The position numbers and the translations under genes were made by a program. The notes under the pieces were generated by a model. It ran no database searches and was not told the DNA's origin. It saw nothing but the letters and a program-made list of their open reading frames with translations. Below, in pieces: positions 46,501 to 57,800 of a stretch of DNA of 64,000 nucleotides. Positions within the stretch are counted from its first letter, which is position 1. The number at the start of each line of letters is the position of its first letter. The stretch comes from Galaxea fascicularis (lineage: Eukaryota; Cnidaria; Anthozoa; Scleractinia; Euphylliidae): NCBI GenBank assembly GCA_948470475.1, contig OX419338.1:13951925-14015924 (forward strand), in the 5' to 3' direction.

Positions 46501-48008
46501 AATTAATTTTCATGAGGCCGATTTCAAGGCCTTGAAAGTACTTGAATTTCGTTTTGGGTCCTTGAAAGTCCTTGATTTTTTATTGAACAAGATTGAAAAA
46601 TATCTGCTTTTAAGGCTTTAAAGTAAATGAAATCCAATGAGAACAAATGTTCAGGAAAGCAAGGCATTACGCTCTGGAAATGCTCCTGTATTATGTGATA
46701 ACCTGTGTTTTCGTTCCCAGTGCTCTCTCTCGTTACTCTCACGCATGTACGTTTAGGTACAAGTGCACAGCGCATGTCTGGTTTGCACGTGTTTTTAAGC
46801 ACTCGTTTTCTGGTGTTTGCGTGTTTTGAAATTGTCCTTGAAATTTCTGAGTAGGGTCCTGGAAGGTCCTTGAAAAGTCCTTGAATCTTTGGCCTGAAAA
46901 CATGTACGAACCCTGTGAATAAGAGGGCCTTTTAAAAAGCCTTCATGAGCTTTAAGTGGTCTACTCCCATTGGAGGTATTCTTGGTTTCTTTAGCACAAA
47001 GTGGCTTGTAGTATTGCCCTTTGTCTGGTTGCCACATGAAGTTCATTGCAGAGTACCACCAGCATTTTCTTAGGTTTCCAAGAGTTTGCTGGTATCCATC
47101 TCTAACTTTTGGTTAGGAATGAGCAATGTCATTGTAAAAGGTCTTGGCAATAACAAAATACAATGACCCTGCGCACAGCTCCCAAACCCAGAGACAGTCT
47201 GCTGCCCGATGCCTTGCCATGATGCTACACAGCTCCCAAAACACGCTTGTGACTCACGCAATTGAAATTGCATACATGTTCAGAACATTTTTTCTTGTTA
47301 CAGGGTTCAGCAGCAAGCTTATCTTACAGTAGTGGTGACTGTATTCAACCGCAACACATACGAGAAGCTATCAGGAGATACAATCACTATATAGGACCCA
47401 TGGCACCATTCTCTGTAAGTTGAACTCAAATTTGCTCAAGAGTGGTGGTAAGGGAATGTAAATGTTATCTTAACAACATTATTAGCCACAGCAATGGACA
47501 ACTCGACAAACTTTTTGGTCCTGATCAATCCTACACAGAGGACTAGAATTGAGATAGAGTGGGAAATAAGTTGGATTCTCACTGAATTAACTAAGAGAGA
47601 AAACCACAAGACCAACACCAAATAGCATTTTTCCAAACATGACAGGCAGTCCCAGTCAAAATGGATCATGTTGGCTAAAAGCAGAAGCGTATTACATTAT
47701 TTTACATGATTCATTTAAAAACGTCCACCATTCATCAGAACCCTATGGGAAGGATTTGTTGGCCTCTAGAAAAAGAATATTGTTATTGCATGGGTAGCAC
47801 ATACAACTGTACATGCTAAATAAATGTTTTTCTTGAGGATAAAAAATGATCAAGTGCCTACATGTTATACCATCACACATACAATGCAGTTGTTACCCAT
47901 GCACAGTACCATTGGAATCTAACTGTTAAACATTAAAAGTTTATGTCTGATTAACCGTTTTAGGCCCATGCCAAGCCAAGTGCAGCGTACAGGACATTAT
48001 GTTGCTGA
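33721..48008 (+). CDS. SUPT3H: SUPT3H / SPT3, SAGA complex histone-fold subunit
   Basis: Twelve exons join in frame to 410 residues: 33721-33801, 34074-34183, 42064-42148, 43158-43244, 43949-44051, 44834-44902, 45332-45393, 45480-45555, 45673-45788, 46049-46336, 47304-47414, 47964-48008. SPT3 helps SAGA deliver TBP to promoters in the nucleus. The first histone fold covers [20 protein letters not shown], then [20 protein letters not shown] and [29 protein letters not shown] and [14 protein letters not shown] match SPT3 closely. The second fold includes [19 protein letters not shown] and [21 protein letters not shown] Ser/Thr/Pro-rich linker lies in exon 10, and the C-terminal [18 protein letters not shown] is conserved. 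AATAAA at 48438 is a candidate polyadenylation signal. It starts divergently from RUNX. Confidence 0.95.
37131..37605 (-). mobile_element. tRNA-derived SINE, full-length-looking
   Basis: Read on the minus strand, it starts with a tRNA-like head: TTAGCTCAGTTGGCATAACA (box A) and, further on, GGTCACAGGTTAAAACCTCC (box B). The body of about 350 bp includes GGGACGTTAAAGAACCCACA and ends with AAAGTGATGTAAAGTGCTTT, then a (CAT)n(TTA)n tail at 37131-37172. The 3' part matches the fragment at 1650-1722. Confidence 0.8.
40706..41441. mobile_element. Foldback element in SUPT3H intron 2
   Basis: Left arm (about 40706-40990) and right arm (about 41170-41441) are reverse complements over about 270 bp with scattered differences. 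Examples are CATGAAATAAAA / TTTATTTCATAG at the tips, and TCTGGAAATATTTGA with GCCATTCAAACTTGGCACCAG against their complements. There is no coding capacity. Confidence 0.75.
42297..42345 (+). repeat. tRNA-like half (SINE head remnant)
   Basis: GTGCCTTTAGCTCAGGGGTTAGAGCATCTGACCGGTG resembles the 5' half of a tRNA with a box A, but it loses similarity after the anticodon region. There is no acceptor or T arm, so it is not a functional tRNA. Confidence 0.4.
42683..43118. mobile_element. Foldback element in SUPT3H intron 3
   Basis: Terminal arms AATGGACCACTTTGAAGATG (42683) and its reverse complement, ending 43118, extend about 36 bp. Internal copies of CTCTTACTTCGTGTACCGG / GGTACACGAAGTAAGAG and of a TTTTTTGTTTG...ACAAAAAATT block give further pairing. 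It lies wholly between exons 3 and 4. Confidence 0.7.
43626..43700 (+). repeat. Degenerate tRNA-like SINE head
   Basis: GTGGTGTAGCGGTTGAGGTG (A-box-like) and ATGTGTTCAACTTC (B-box-like) lie at tRNA spacing, but the arms do not pair well. It sits in SUPT3H intron 4. Confidence 0.35.
44261..44660 (+). mobile_element. tRNA-derived SINE, second copy
   Basis: Box A region AGCAGTGGTGAGAGCACTCT, box B GAGTTCAATTCCTGG, then GTGGGTTGAGTTTGTTGGTG and CTCTGCTCCGAGAGGTTTTT. This is the same body order as the SINE at 7942-8228 but more diverged. It lies in SUPT3H intron 5. Confidence 0.75.
45024..45068. repeat. (GAT)n-type microsatellite
   Basis: A short imperfect run of GATGATGAT / TATTGGGAGGAGGATAATGAT in SUPT3H intron 6. 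Confidence 0.5.
46465..46921. mobile_element. MITE with CAGGGTT ends in SUPT3H intron 10
   Basis: The element runs from CAGGGTTGGTACG (46471) to GTACGAACCCTG (46915). Imperfect inverted arms are rich in CCTTGAAAGTCCTTGAA blocks. TGAATA flanks both sides (46465-46470 and 46916-46921). CAGGG termini fit hAT-type ends. There is no transposase. Confidence 0.75.
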
Positions 48009-49234
48009 GAAGAGAAAACACTTGTAAATAATTTACAAGATAACTATTATCGCAAAGGACTGCATAACAGTTGAATTTTTCTCTCACAGGGAGAATTAGG
48101 AAAGTGAGTTCTTCCACTGCACAGACTGTGGGGTGGGAAAAACAGTTCTCTTAAAGCAGGGTTCCAGATATACACTGTATCAGCAAGGCAGGTCAATTTC
48201 CAATGCTCCCACCTAACAATTGTCAATATTTTCTACAAATTTGTTGGGTCACGAAGCTGACCTTGTAGGGTTTTTGACCAAAGACCCCCTTCTTATCTGG
48301 AACACTGCTTAAAGCCTCTATAACAATCAACATGCAGTTGTTTGGGAAGCTGTCATCTGTTACATAAGAAGTGAACGACAATCAGTTCTGTATCATACTT
48401 TTGCCATGTACAAAGAATTACCAAACTGGTTGTGTCAAATAAAAGATTGTAATTGACTGTTCTTTACTTCTGCTTGATTTCTTTGGACCTTAAGCTGTAG
48501 GCACAGACAAACTACACAACTGGTAAAACTGACTTTACCAGAAGTTTATTTTGTCTGCAAAACAAGACAGTTGTTTGTTCATCCAATAAAATTGTTGTTG
48601 CAGCACTTAATCAAACTACAGTGCAGGTCAGAAGTCTTGACCCCCCATTACACCTGTACAATGTTGATTTTAAAATGGGCTTTGAAACGAAGATTAGTCC
48701 ATCGATCACAGCTGAAATAATATAATTATTTCAAAGTTGTCAGCAGAAAAGACTGTAGGTTTTATGAGGATAGAAGTGTGTGTAGTGAATTTTCTAGTTC
48801 AAAGTAGAAACAGTGCCACCTTTCAGGCCCATTTCCTCAATAATTTGCACCAACAGAAGCCACTGTATGAATTTCTTTGTGAGAACAAAATTAATACGAG
48901 CTTCATGATGATCATTACTAAAAGCTAATCAACAGAGAATATTGTGGGAAGCTATTAATTAACATACTTTAAGCAACAAAGCAAAGCATTAATTGTGGTA
49001 CTGTTTAATTATAATGCATTTTCAAACAATTATTTACAAAATATAAAATCTCTACAGTTGGTTACATCTTCCACTTCAAGAAATTAATAGTAGACAAAGT
49101 TCTGCGCATCAGTTTGAAATCTAACCTTGACTACAAGTAACTCAAGAGTCGAGAAATTATTTACAATAAATACATGTATTGTGGGAGTAAACTGCGATGC
49201 CATTTTAATCCATTGAATCCATTTTGGTTGCAAC
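48009..49234. other. Convergent 3' regions of SUPT3H and DNAJB13
   Basis: It holds the SUPT3H 3' UTR (AATAAA at 48438) and, on the minus strand, a possible DNAJB13 signal (TTTATT on plus near 48545). I recognise no other gene; the rest is AT-rich. Confidence 0.5.
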
Positions 49235-52200
49235 TCAAGGCATTGGAAGAAGGAGGGCCTCTGTAATCAGTCTTTTCTGCTCTGGTTTGAGTTGGTTTGG
49301 GAATTCAATGTTAAACTGGATGATAAGATTTCCTTTTGTGTTGGGGTCCTTGGAGATAGGCATTCCTTCACCTGGTACTATCTTTTGATATCCAGGTCTA
49401 GCAAAAGAGTATGTAAAAACATGATATTGGTGTTGCAAAACAATCAAGTGTATGGAACAGAAAGAAAAGCCATAAAATAATATTATGGGTGAACGATTAC
49501 CTATCAATAAAAAATTGAGTAGGTGATCTAAAATTAGAGTCCTAAATTTAATTTAAAATTAAGTTCCTTGAATTGAGAGCAAATAAAGTCATAAATCAAG
49601 CTTCTATTGGGGTAAAAAAATACTAAAGGAGCCACATCTGTGACAGCCATGATGACCAGTCAGTGTTAAGTCAAAACAATCCGTTAAGACTTTGAACACC
49701 CAGCAATAATAATAAATGGTGTTCCATTAGAGCATGTACTTACTTGACAATGTCATTAATGGGAATGCTGATGAGACGCCCATCCAGTGTGGGAACATCC
49801 ACAACACATCCAGTTAATGCCTATACAGAGATCAATATGTATTAAAAATAATTATATTTGTAACCATCGACATCTCAAGGGTATGCATGGTAGAATTCTA
49901 TTCAAATCTTCAAGCTTCCCCAAAGTTCCCCTCAACAGATGCTGAGAGAAACCAATAAGAAAAGGAAATGGAAAACTGGATGAATCAACTTACAGTGTAT
50001 GTTGCTCATTTCCATTTTAACCCCTAAGGTGTCTCGCTTTGATGAGTACAATCGCCTGGTGTTAGAGTAAAATCTATAAAGTCACTCTTAGGCAGGAAAG
50101 GGTTAAGGGAGATTATCATAGTTTTTTAACCCTTTAACCCCTAAGGGGTCTCCCTATGATGAGTAAAATCTATAAAGTCACTCTTAGGGAGGAAAGGGTA
50201 ATGTCTGCTTTTGCACTGAAGATCACCACGAGCACAAATTTTTGGCAGTAGGTCAGAGTGGCTGTAGACTTATGTAGTTTATATGTGAAAGAATTGGGGA
50301 AAGGAATGGGCACTGTCAAAAATTCTCGTTTCCCAGCATGCAATGCAGTTGAGATGTTGAAAATGGCAGGACGTCCTGAATGCACTGGAACAAAAGGCTG
50401 TATCTGCGCTCAGGAGAAGAATATGAACAAAAAAAGTCATTTCTAAGCTAGAAGGACTGAATTTTGTTATGATGGTTGAAGTTTGGTTTTTCGACTATGA
50501 TTTCTTTAAAAAACATAAAGGCAAAAAGGGGCATTTTTGTCATTTCTCTTTGACGTTAAAAACGGCCATTTTCGTTCTTGTCCAAATTCAAAAGGCCATA
50601 TTTGGTAAAAATCACTACGTTTCTTGCATTTATTGGATATCCAAATTTAAAGCACATTCCATTTCGTGCTCAAAACTGACAGTTATCAATATTCGTGCGA
50701 TTGAGAAAGCTGCAATGTTTTGAAGCATGGGAGTCTTGTGTGGCCGGTTTTGGCCTGCAGGGGAGTCAATGGGTTAAGCTGATTTTCTCGGTCTTGTGGC
50801 ACACTAGGTGCCAAGTCTGCCTTCAAAGGTACCCTGTGTCATGTCAAGATAGTCTTAAGTAGAGTAGCAAAGTCACTAGCTCTGGGTGCATTTTTGAGAG
50901 TGCTGTGCTTTGAAGTAGAAGGCCTTGGCCATTCCTGGGCAGTTTACAGGTACTCGCTGGTACAAATTGTCTGGTGGAGAATGTCATAGTCAGTTCTCTT
51001 TATTGTTATGTTAACTAACCTTTCCAAGAGGAACAGTAGCAGTGTAAATGAGGTTGTCATCATCACGCTTGAAGATAGGGTGGGGCTTGTCTTTCACAAT
51101 GAACACAATGTCAGCTAAAGTAATAGGAACAACATTGCTTTAACTAATGTGAATGTATACATATCACAAAACTTTGCGTATAATTTTATAAAAAGGAGGC
51201 ACACATTGTATTGCCATCTAAGGCATATGAAAGGAACAATGGACTCCTGTTGGCAAAGTGGGACCTTGATCTACTCTAGTTGAGTGGCAGTCATAGTACA
51301 CAAATACCCCTTGGATCAGTTGTATGTGTGGAATTCATTTGCTGGAAACATCTACCCCATTTATTAGAAAAGCAATATGAAATATGGATTTTCACCAAGC
51401 TAAAGTAAAAGTAAAAGTAAAATGGTAGAAAACAAGTCTACTTTGCAAACTGTGGATTGTTATTATATTTTTAGGGGTGGTGAAAGGTAAAATCCAAAAC
51501 GTGCAGAGATGCAAGGCTGTCGAGATTTTGAGACCCAAGATTTTAGAGGTAGCATTCAACACCCCTTTGTGTGTACATGTAAATAATTATCATTATGTGT
51601 ACATGTATGTCACTGCCTGATTGTTACCTGGAATATTATTAGGACCCTGATCTCCCTCCTTTGGAAATGTGATTTTTGTTCCTGCTCTCCAACCCTGTTT
51701 GACGTTGATGGTTAAAATCTTGTCACGGATGTTTGACGTGTGTCCATCTTCATTCATTACCTGTTAATCAACATAACATTTTAGGTTGTGGCTGTGCCAA
51801 ATAATTATTTTGTATCCAATACACTTGCAATGCAGTATTTGTATGGTTCACACCAGCTGCCCCATAACAGGTTGGGATGTGTTCAGTCATGTACATTCAT
51901 GTACATTGTATTGATTTAAAGTAAGACCACCACAGGTGTACAGTATGTTCACCATGTGAATACCTTGTACACTGTAAGAGTAAATAATAAAATACATGAA
52001 ATCCAAAACTTGATACAGTCATGTTGAAACTGTGTGGATATGGTTTAAAGGTGGCAAATGATAAATCTGAGACTTTGTGAGATGGTGAAACCACCCTTTT
52101 CCTGTGAGTCTGACATACTTTTTAGACTAACCCTTGAAAAAGCAACACCAAGATTGCTTTATTGAAGAGCTTGAGACTGTTAGACCCATCAATATTTTGA

Positions 52201-54699
52201 AAGACTTGATTCTTAACTTTTTTAGCCCCAAGATCAAAACTTAATTCTCATTTGTTATCCCTACACATTTCCTATAGAAGTGTAGGGAGAATTAAGTTGT
52301 TAAAATATCAAGCAAATTCAACTTGTGTGATACTGTCCTCAATTCTCATGACCACTCTGTTTTGTAAAGCATTGAAATTACAAGAGGAATTTTGATGCTG
52401 ATCACTCTTAGGGTTTGGAGGGTTAAAAGACAATTTGCCACCCTTTGAGTTTCCTGTGGAACCATGCAAGTTTGAAGTATTGTTTATATCTGGACAATGT
52501 CAATATACCTGAACTACATGTAGTTTGCCACTGAAATTAGATAGGTCTTTAATAAATTATATACATATGACTGTAGAACATACAAAGTCATCTTAATGTG
52601 ATTCCTTACCCTTCTAGAAATTTTCATTTTCTTGACACACCCCTTAAACACCTCCTCCAAAGTAAGGTAAAGCTCTCTTTCAATGGGTGGATCTTGCTTG
52701 CGGCGACCACGACCATGAATTCCACCAAACCCAACTTCTGGATCATAGGAATCAAACAATTCTGAAACAGAAGCCACAGTAGGGACAATAAAACATCAGA
52801 ATCTTCAGTAACTATTGTAAGTTCTACTGGTAATTTTACTTTAAAAAACCACTACACTGCAAATCCAGGGCTGTCACTACTTTTTAAGTAGGTGGGGATT
52901 TACGAAAAGTACATGTGTAGCCGGAAATTCAGCTCTTGTGCTACAATCAATAACAAAATGATTTTTCTATTCTATGTAGTAGCTGGGAGACTAACTCAGG
53001 ATTTCTGGGAGGAAATCTCTGGCCCTTTTCCTAGTCACCTACAGTGGCACATCATTGCAGCAAAGACTGCCATTAACAGATTCTGGTTTGACTACCTGCA
53101 AAAGGATTTTCTCCACCAAAAAATTCTGCAAACACTCTACCAGCATCTCCATGAAAGGTGTACCCAGCTGTCCACCCATCTATAATCGAAAATCAGTTAG
53201 AGGATATTTCGCATGAATTGTTCCCATCATTGTACCAGAACCATTACTCTACATGATTTTTATCCACAGTCAAGTTACAATTGTACATTGTACAGTATGC
53301 CATCTACTGCCTTAATCCACTTAGCAAGTTTTTTTATGCTGTCATAATTTTAATGTAGTGATTAGGAATCCCATTAAAAAAATGGAGTAAGTGGCAAGCA
53401 CTTTATTCCAGAATAAGAATGACTTGTTCAGAATAGGTGGTAATCATGTTTCTAGGGAGCTATTCTGTTTTTGGAATGAATGGAAAAATACTCTATATGA
53501 CAGTATATTCTGCTCCAGATAGAAGAATTAATGGAATGAACAGAATATGGTTTGCTTGAAACATACAGAATATGCACCTTTTTGGAAAACCTTTTCCAAC
53601 AAATTTTGCATGTTCCACTAGTCAATAGCCAACTGAATATTCAGAAATCCATGGAATGAGTCTGACTATAATCTATCAAACGGAATTAAAGACCGAACTT
53701 TGTGTGAGTTTGATTTCCAAAGCAATCAAACTCAAATATCTAACAAGTCATCCATCCATCCATTAGATTGTGTTTTATTGAGTTTGGTAATCAAACTCAA
53801 ATAATTAATTTTTTATTGAACACAATCCCATGGATTACGTTTGATTGTGTGAATGAATTTGCTTTAACAAAGGTCATATGTTATGTGGTCTGATTGCCTG
53901 CTTGGTTTCTGTATGCAAGCTCTGATAAACCTACACAGAAAGCAATCTCATCCTGTCTTTACCAGTTTAAACTTGTAAAATCAAGAGTTTGGAAATGTTC
54001 TCATGTCCGGCTCACCAAGAGTATTCCCTTTTCAGCCGTTTTGTTTTTGGCAAACTGTATTCCATCTTTTCTCTCATTCCTGAACCAGAGAAGCAACAAG
54101 GGCCCCCCAAAAATTGACCCATTTAGTCACATGCTATTATCAGTACCTTTCTCTGGGACTCCTCCTTTAAGCCCTTCCTCCCCAAACTGATCGTAAATTG
54201 CTCTTTTCTTGGCTAAAACGAAAAGGGAAGGCTTAATTCAAAGCTAAATTAGACTTTAAAACAAAGAAACAGAAACGCTTGCATTTTGTAGCAAGTACGT
54301 TATGTAATCAAAACCTTACTAAAATGTATTACACAGTATGAACTTAAGCTTACATATGATTGACCCAGCTGGCTAATGGCATCAAACAACATTTCAAAGT
54401 AACGTTATACGCCATTGACATCTACCCTACTTCACGAGTACTTACGATCGCTGAGTATATCATACGCCTCTGCAACTTGCTTAAATCTCAAGTCAGCTCC
54501 CGGTTCTTGGTTCTTGTCTGGGTGAAATTTCAACGAAAGCTTACGGTAGCTGTGAACCGAAGTTTGGAAAAATCGTGAGACATTTTGGATATATTGAAAA
54601 ATCCTTGCGACAAATCTATTTTAATACTTACGCTTTTTTGATGTCTGCATCGTTGGCACTCTTTGTAAGGCCCAAAACACCGTAATAGTCTTGTCCCAT
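49235..54699 (-). CDS. DNAJB13: DNAJB13, axonemal HSP40-family protein
   Basis: Nine minus-strand exons join in frame to 313 residues (human protein 316): 54699-54632, 54549-54446, 54212-54147, 53179-53096, 52761-52610, 51760-51628, 51114-51020, 49820-49744, 49397-49235. The J domain opens [20 protein letters not shown] and carries the HPD motif in [13 protein letters not shown] Gly/Phe-containing linker ([20 protein letters not shown]) follows. The substrate-binding part contains [34 protein letters not shown] and [19 protein letters not shown], and ends [13 protein letters not shown]...[12 protein letters not shown]. There is no zinc-finger region, as expected for the B class. Unlike canonical DNAJB1, DNAJB13 is a radial-spoke component of cilia and sperm flagella, needed for axoneme stability. 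It is divergent from MDN1 and tail-to-tail with SUPT3H. Confidence 0.95.
50010..50195. repeat. Tandem pair of a dispersed repeat unit
   Basis: CCCCTAAGGTGTCTCGCTTTGATGAGTA...AAAGTCACTCTTAGGCAGGAAAGGGTTAA recurs about 110 bp later as CCCCTAAGGGGTCTCCCTATGATGAGTA...CACTCTTAGGGAGGAAAGGGTAA. It lies in a DNAJB13 intron. The AACCCTTTAACCC wording links it to the repeats at 52210-52430 and 61365-61545. Confidence 0.6.
52210..52430 (-). repeat. Dispersed repeat (AACCCT...ATCAGCATCAAA family)
   Basis: On the minus strand it reads TTAACCCTCCAAACCCTAAG, then AGTGATCAGCATCAAAATTC and TTTTACAAAACAGAGTGGTC. It corresponds base by base, with differences, to 61365-61545 on the plus strand. It lies in a DNAJB13 intron. 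Confidence 0.65.
53680..53865. repeat. Clustered inverted repeats of TTTGATT/AATCAAA
   Basis: GAGTTTGATTTCC, GCAATCAAACTCAAA, GAGTTTGGTAATCAAACTCAAA and GATTGTGTTTTATTGA / TTATTGAACACAATC form overlapping hairpins in a DNAJB13 intron. No element borders can be fixed. Confidence 0.4.
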
Positions 54700-54821
54700 C
54701 GTGTGACTAACGAGGAGAAATACACTTTTGCAAAAAATGGCGCTTTGGAGGTGAAAGTTGTTGCGATGGAAACGACATAAACTACAGAGACTGGTAACGA
54801 AAACGCAATGGAGCGGCACTA
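54700..54821. promoter_or_regulatory. Compact bidirectional promoter of DNAJB13 and MDN1
   Basis: Only about 122 bp separate the divergent ATGs. No TATA box is obvious. On the MDN1 side a four-codon upstream frame (ATG at 54808, TAA at 54820-54822) overlaps the proposed MDN1 ATG by one base (TAATG). Confidence 0.45.
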
Positions 54822-57800
54822 ATGGGGTAAGTCGCTGGCCAAGGAAAATCTTACATCGGAGGCTCAGTTGTCCACACGTGCATTACGAAATTTACAGCAT
54901 TTGTTTTCATTGGAACATTATAGATGGGTTGATTTTATAAGTTGTATTTTATTTGGTGCATTTATGCATGAGAAAAACTCTCCTGAAAAATGAACTGTGC
55001 CAAAGTTTTTCACTTTAAGTTTTTTAGTGCCTTACAATACTTAGCCGAGTGCGACATTCGCTTGAAAGACAAACTTGCCTATTTCCTTCAACTGCAGGTC
55101 TGTACATTGCTTGTGTTGTAACATTTCTTTATGATTCCTTTTATGTTATGTATTGCTTTAAAAGGGAGTATAAATATGTAGTGATAGTTGTACAGTTGTA
55201 CTGTACATGAGTAATATTACAATTAAGTTCTAATTAATTTTCTTAATCATGTTTTTCAGAGATGGTCTTTTCAGGACAAGCAAAATCTGTTGCAAAAGTT
55301 GGCCGAGCTCGTAATTCAGCAAGATCTTGTTCCTCACATAGTAAAACACTGTAAACCAATACTTCTTGAAATTCTTGATCGAGCTGCTCAAATTATCCAG
55401 CAAAGGCGTGGGGAAAGCAAGTGTTATCACGAAGGATTTTGCCATTCTCTTAGCCTTCTGCTACCTCTTTCTCACTTGAAAGACTTCATTTACAGATTCA
55501 TGAGGACTTCGTGTGTTTTCTCTGCATTTTCAAAAGAGGAATGGAAAATTGGTCAACCACAAGAAAGGATTTTGTGTGCTTTGAAAACTGGTTATAATCT
55601 ACTATCTCATGATTTTGAAAGCTTTTGCAATCTGTGGGATTGGAGTCCAGTTTTTAAACTGCTTGGACATCAACACCCTAAAGTCAGATGGTTTGCTGTC
55701 CAGATCATTGCTATGCTCACTGATATGTCAGACCAACTTAAACATAGTCTGGTTGAGATATGTTTTACTGATGAAGAGCAAAACAAATTTTTAGTCATAG
55801 AATGTTTTGATAAAGCATCATCAAGTTTAATAGGAGAATGTGTGAACTGTAAGGAATCATGCTCAGTGAGAAATGATTCCATGGAAGTGGACACCTTCCA
55901 AGCCGATGGACCATTTTTTAGTGTGGAAGATTTAGTTGGAATGTATGCTACCATTTGTGGTGTTGTGTTACCAAGATTACCAGAAAAATCAAATCTGTTG
56001 ACCAAATCACTTGTTATGGTTCCATCAACAGTAAGCAATCTTCATTCTCTAGCGCTGTCAGTGGCATCAGGTTGTGGTGTCCTGCTTGAAGGGCCCATTG
56101 GTTCTGGTAAAACAACTCTAGTTGAGTATGTAGCCAAGGCCACAGGTAGATCAAGTGCACCACATTTTATGAAGATCCAACTGGGAGACCAGACTGATAG
56201 TAAGGTAGGAATAATTAACAATAATTATTAGGATATACCACACAAGTGAATAGTGCTTTTCACACTTTTTGATTGGTTAACTCGCAGGTGATTAGCAAAG
56301 TACTATTCACCTCCGAGCAGCCGAAGAGAAAAACAACGGCCTCTCGTTTCAGTTTCCGAAGAGGAAATTATTTGAATAAATGCTAGTTATTCAGCTTGTG
56401 TAGTATAAACTAAAACAATAGTTATAAATTCACCTCAGTGTCAGTGAAAACAGTGGATATTTACCTCCACTTTGGTGAATAATTGTTAATTATTTTCCAA
56501 AGGGGAGGTGAAAGTGGTGAGGTAAATATCCACCACTTTCACAGACACTGAGATAAATGATCGTTTTAGTTAGTATACCACACAAGCTGAATAACTAGCA
56601 TTTATTGAAATAATTTTCACTTGAGAAACTGAATGTTTCTCTTCAGCTGCTTGGAGGTGAATAGTACTTTGCTAATCACCTTGGAGTTAACCAATCAGAA
56701 TGCACAAAAAGCACTGTCTATTCCCTTGTGTAGTATATACTAATCTGATTGATATTCATCATTTTATGTGGCTCTTGTAACTGCAGACCTGTTGGCTTAA
56801 TTGGTATTAGAGCGCTGAACTGATGACTGGAAGGTTTAGAGGTTTTAAAATGACTTGTAATATTATTAATACTGGCTACTTAACATCTGCCTCACTTTGT
56901 ATGATTTTGAGTTGTTAAGATGTTGGTCTTTTAATTGTCTCCTCCTTCACTTTCTCATGAATACATTAAGGGGGGCTGTATATAAGAACCCACACTCCGA
57001 TTGCGAAGAGTAAGGAATTATGTGTTGGGTGGAATTTGGGGGGCTACTAATTAAGTGGCTTGGAGGTGGGGTACATTTCTTTCTGGGCAAATGCTTGAGT
57101 TGATTACTAAATCTAGCAATTGATAGGTGTTGTTTTTGACTGCCCTTCCTGTGAGCACAAAGGAATTAAGATGTACAACTTGAGATGTAAAGAAGCAAAT
57201 CATAGGCACTAAGATTTTCAAGTACATGCAGTTTCTCTGTCCGACCTTGTAGCTTAGTCGGCAGAGCAACGGTAGATCTAATCCGGAGGTTGTGGGTTTG
57301 ATTCCCACCGAGGTCATAATAATTTTTTCTTTGCCTCGTGTGGTTCCCTGATACCCTTTATTAGGGCTAACGCCCAGTGGGTTTTTCATGGGTTTCTCTT
57401 AGCACTTTAATTTACACTTCAGAGTTAATTCTCTGTTCCACCACTTGTACGTGTTTATAGTGCTATGCGGCACAACATATATATGTACCCATGTAGTGAA
57501 TAGTCATACACCAATTACCAATTTGCTTTTATTTAAAATGGCCTTTGATCTCTTCATAGTGCAAACCCCTGGGAAAAAGAAAGTTTTAAATTTTTTTTCA
57601 TTTCAAGCAGGTCAAATGTTTTGGTAAATCTGGTCAAAGTTTAGCAGAAACAGATTGGTTGTGGCCCAATGCAGAGGCTTTGAAAATTTTTCAGTCATGT
57701 ATAACAAAATGATTTGTTGTTTTGAAGTCCTTGTTAGGCACATACACTTGCACAGACACCCCAGGTGAGTTTGTTTGGCAACCTGGACCTCTGTTACAAG

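Noticed and set aside
52892..53185. 97-residue plus-strand open frame
   Set aside because: It is antisense to DNAJB13 exon 4 (53179-53096).
57241..57317. Functional tRNA gene
   Set aside because: Boxes A and B are good, but the arms pair imperfectly and a SINE body with GGGCTAACGCCC follows inside an MDN1 intron.
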